The notes under the pieces are model-generated. The model did not search any database and was not told where the DNA came from. It saw nothing but the letters and a program-made list of their open reading frames with translations. The position numbers and the translations under genes were made by a program. Positions 5,166 to 5,772 of a stretch of DNA of 5,772 nucleotides are shown piece by piece. Position 1 is the stretch's first letter. Every line of letters begins with the position of its first letter. Location of the stretch: assembly GCA_964654355.1 (NCBI GenBank), contig CAZZIQ010000067.1:1-5772 (forward strand). Direction: 5' to 3'. Source of the stretch: CAZZIQ01 sp964654355. GTDB lineage: Bacteria > Pseudomonadota > Gammaproteobacteria > GCF-002020875.

Positions 5166-5772
5166 ATGAATGATTCCACAGCGTCGCATCCGCGACGTGA
5201 AATTCGTTCGTTTGTAAAACGTGCAGGACGCCTGACCCAAAGTCAGGCACGCGCGCTGCAAGAACTATGGCCTCGTTATGGTGCGACGCGTCCAAAAGGT
5301 GTATTTGATTTCACTGCATTATTTGAGCGCGATGCGCCGGTGCATTTCGAAATTGGTTTTGGCATGGGCGACACCCTCGCCGAGATGGCGGCCAATGCAC
5401 CTGATGTAAATTTTCTCGGCATCGAGGTGCACGAACCGGGCGTGGGACGCTTGCTCAACCTGATTGAAGAGCGCGGCCTCACCAATCTACGCGTGATGCA
5501 AGACGATGCCGCTGAAGTGTTGCGCGACCATGTTGCGCCCGCCTCTCTGGCTGCGGTGTATCTGTTCTTTCCAGATCCGTGGCACAAGAAAAAACATCAC
5601 AAGCGTCGTCTCGTACAACCTGCCTTCGTTGAGCTGCTCGCCGAACGTCTTGCGCCCAACGGCTTGTTTCACATGGCAACCGACTGGGAAGACTATGCGC
5701 TGTGGGCACGCGACGTTTTGGAAGACTGCGACTACTTAGACAATGCCGTTCGTCCGGGTGCGTTCGCAGACA
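5166..5772 (+). CDS. trmB: tRNA (guanine-N7-)-methyltransferase TrmB, 3' end outside window
   Basis: The frame runs from the ATG at 5166 off the right edge, giving 202 residues with no stop; the family is usually about 220-240, so only a short C-terminal part is missing. TrmB uses S-adenosylmethionine to form m7G at position 46 of tRNAs. The N-terminal RREIRSFVKRAGRLT region is typical. SAM motif I is FEIGFGMGDTL (61-71), the acidic residue after the next strand is in GIEVH (85-89), and the family signature FPDPWHKKKHHKRRL spans 135-149 with the catalytic-site aspartate D137. ATDWEDYA (171-178) follows, matching the TD-x(3)-YA block. It begins 5 nt after the thiG stop without an obvious Shine-Dalgarno, suggesting coupling to thiG translation. 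The tRNA-Phe in this window has the G46 it would modify. Confidence 0.96.
   Translation, partial: MNDSTASHPRREIRSFVKRAGRLTQSQARALQELWPRYGATRPKGVFDFTALFERDAPVHFEIGFGMGDTLAEMAANAPDVNFLGIEVHEPGVGRLLNLIEERGLTNLRVMQDDAAEVLRDHVAPASLAAVYLFFPDPWHKKKHHKRRLVQPAFVELLAERLAPNGLFHMATDWEDYALWARDVLEDCDYLDNAVRPGAFAD

Overview
This window is a compact stretch of ordinary bacterial chromosome with moderately high G+C. It is almost fully packed with housekeeping genes. The protein sequences (CysQ, MutY, YggX, ThiS, ThiG, TrmB) and the E. coli-like tRNA-Phe and tRNA-Gly point to a gammaproteobacterium. The order asmA-mutY-yggX next to thiS-thiG-trmB suggests a pseudomonad- or xanthomonad-like relative rather than an enteric bacterium, but I cannot name the genus from sequence alone.

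Layout, left to right. Positions 1-165 (+) hold the 3' end of cysQ (3'(2'),5'-bisphosphate nucleotidase). It meets, stop codon against stop codon, a small unrecognised protein gene on the minus strand (166-402). Upstream of that small gene on the same strand is tRNA-Phe(GAA) at 434-509, preceded by a convincing sigma70-type promoter. The rest of the left and central part is a minus-strand run read from right to left: tRNA-Gly(CCC) at 4005-4078, an asmA-family gene (1971-3953), mutY (885-1955) and yggX (600-872). Its promoter at 4089-4117 is again a good match. On the plus strand, diverging from tRNA-Gly, lie thiS (4133-4333), thiG (4381-5160) and the 5' part of trmB (5166 to the window end).

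How the genes work together. MutY (adenine glycosylase, 4Fe-4S) and YggX (Fe(II) trafficking and oxidative protection) form an oxidative-damage pair, here behind an envelope protein of the AsmA family. ThiS and ThiG build the thiazole ring of thiamine. TrmB makes m7G46 in tRNAs, and the tRNA-Phe encoded here carries the G46 that it would modify. In both minus-strand units the tRNA is the first element and protein genes follow within about 20-40 nt with no obvious terminator, so the tRNA promoters probably also drive the protein genes.

There is no mobile element, CRISPR array, defence system or other accessory cassette, and no intergenic stretch longer than about 90 bases. I found no evidence of an undescribed system. 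The items most worth a second look are the two tRNA-led mRNA arrangements, the small orphan protein behind tRNA-Phe, the very tight thiS/tRNA-Gly divergent promoter region, and an 18-bp perfect palindrome at the cysQ/orphan junction.
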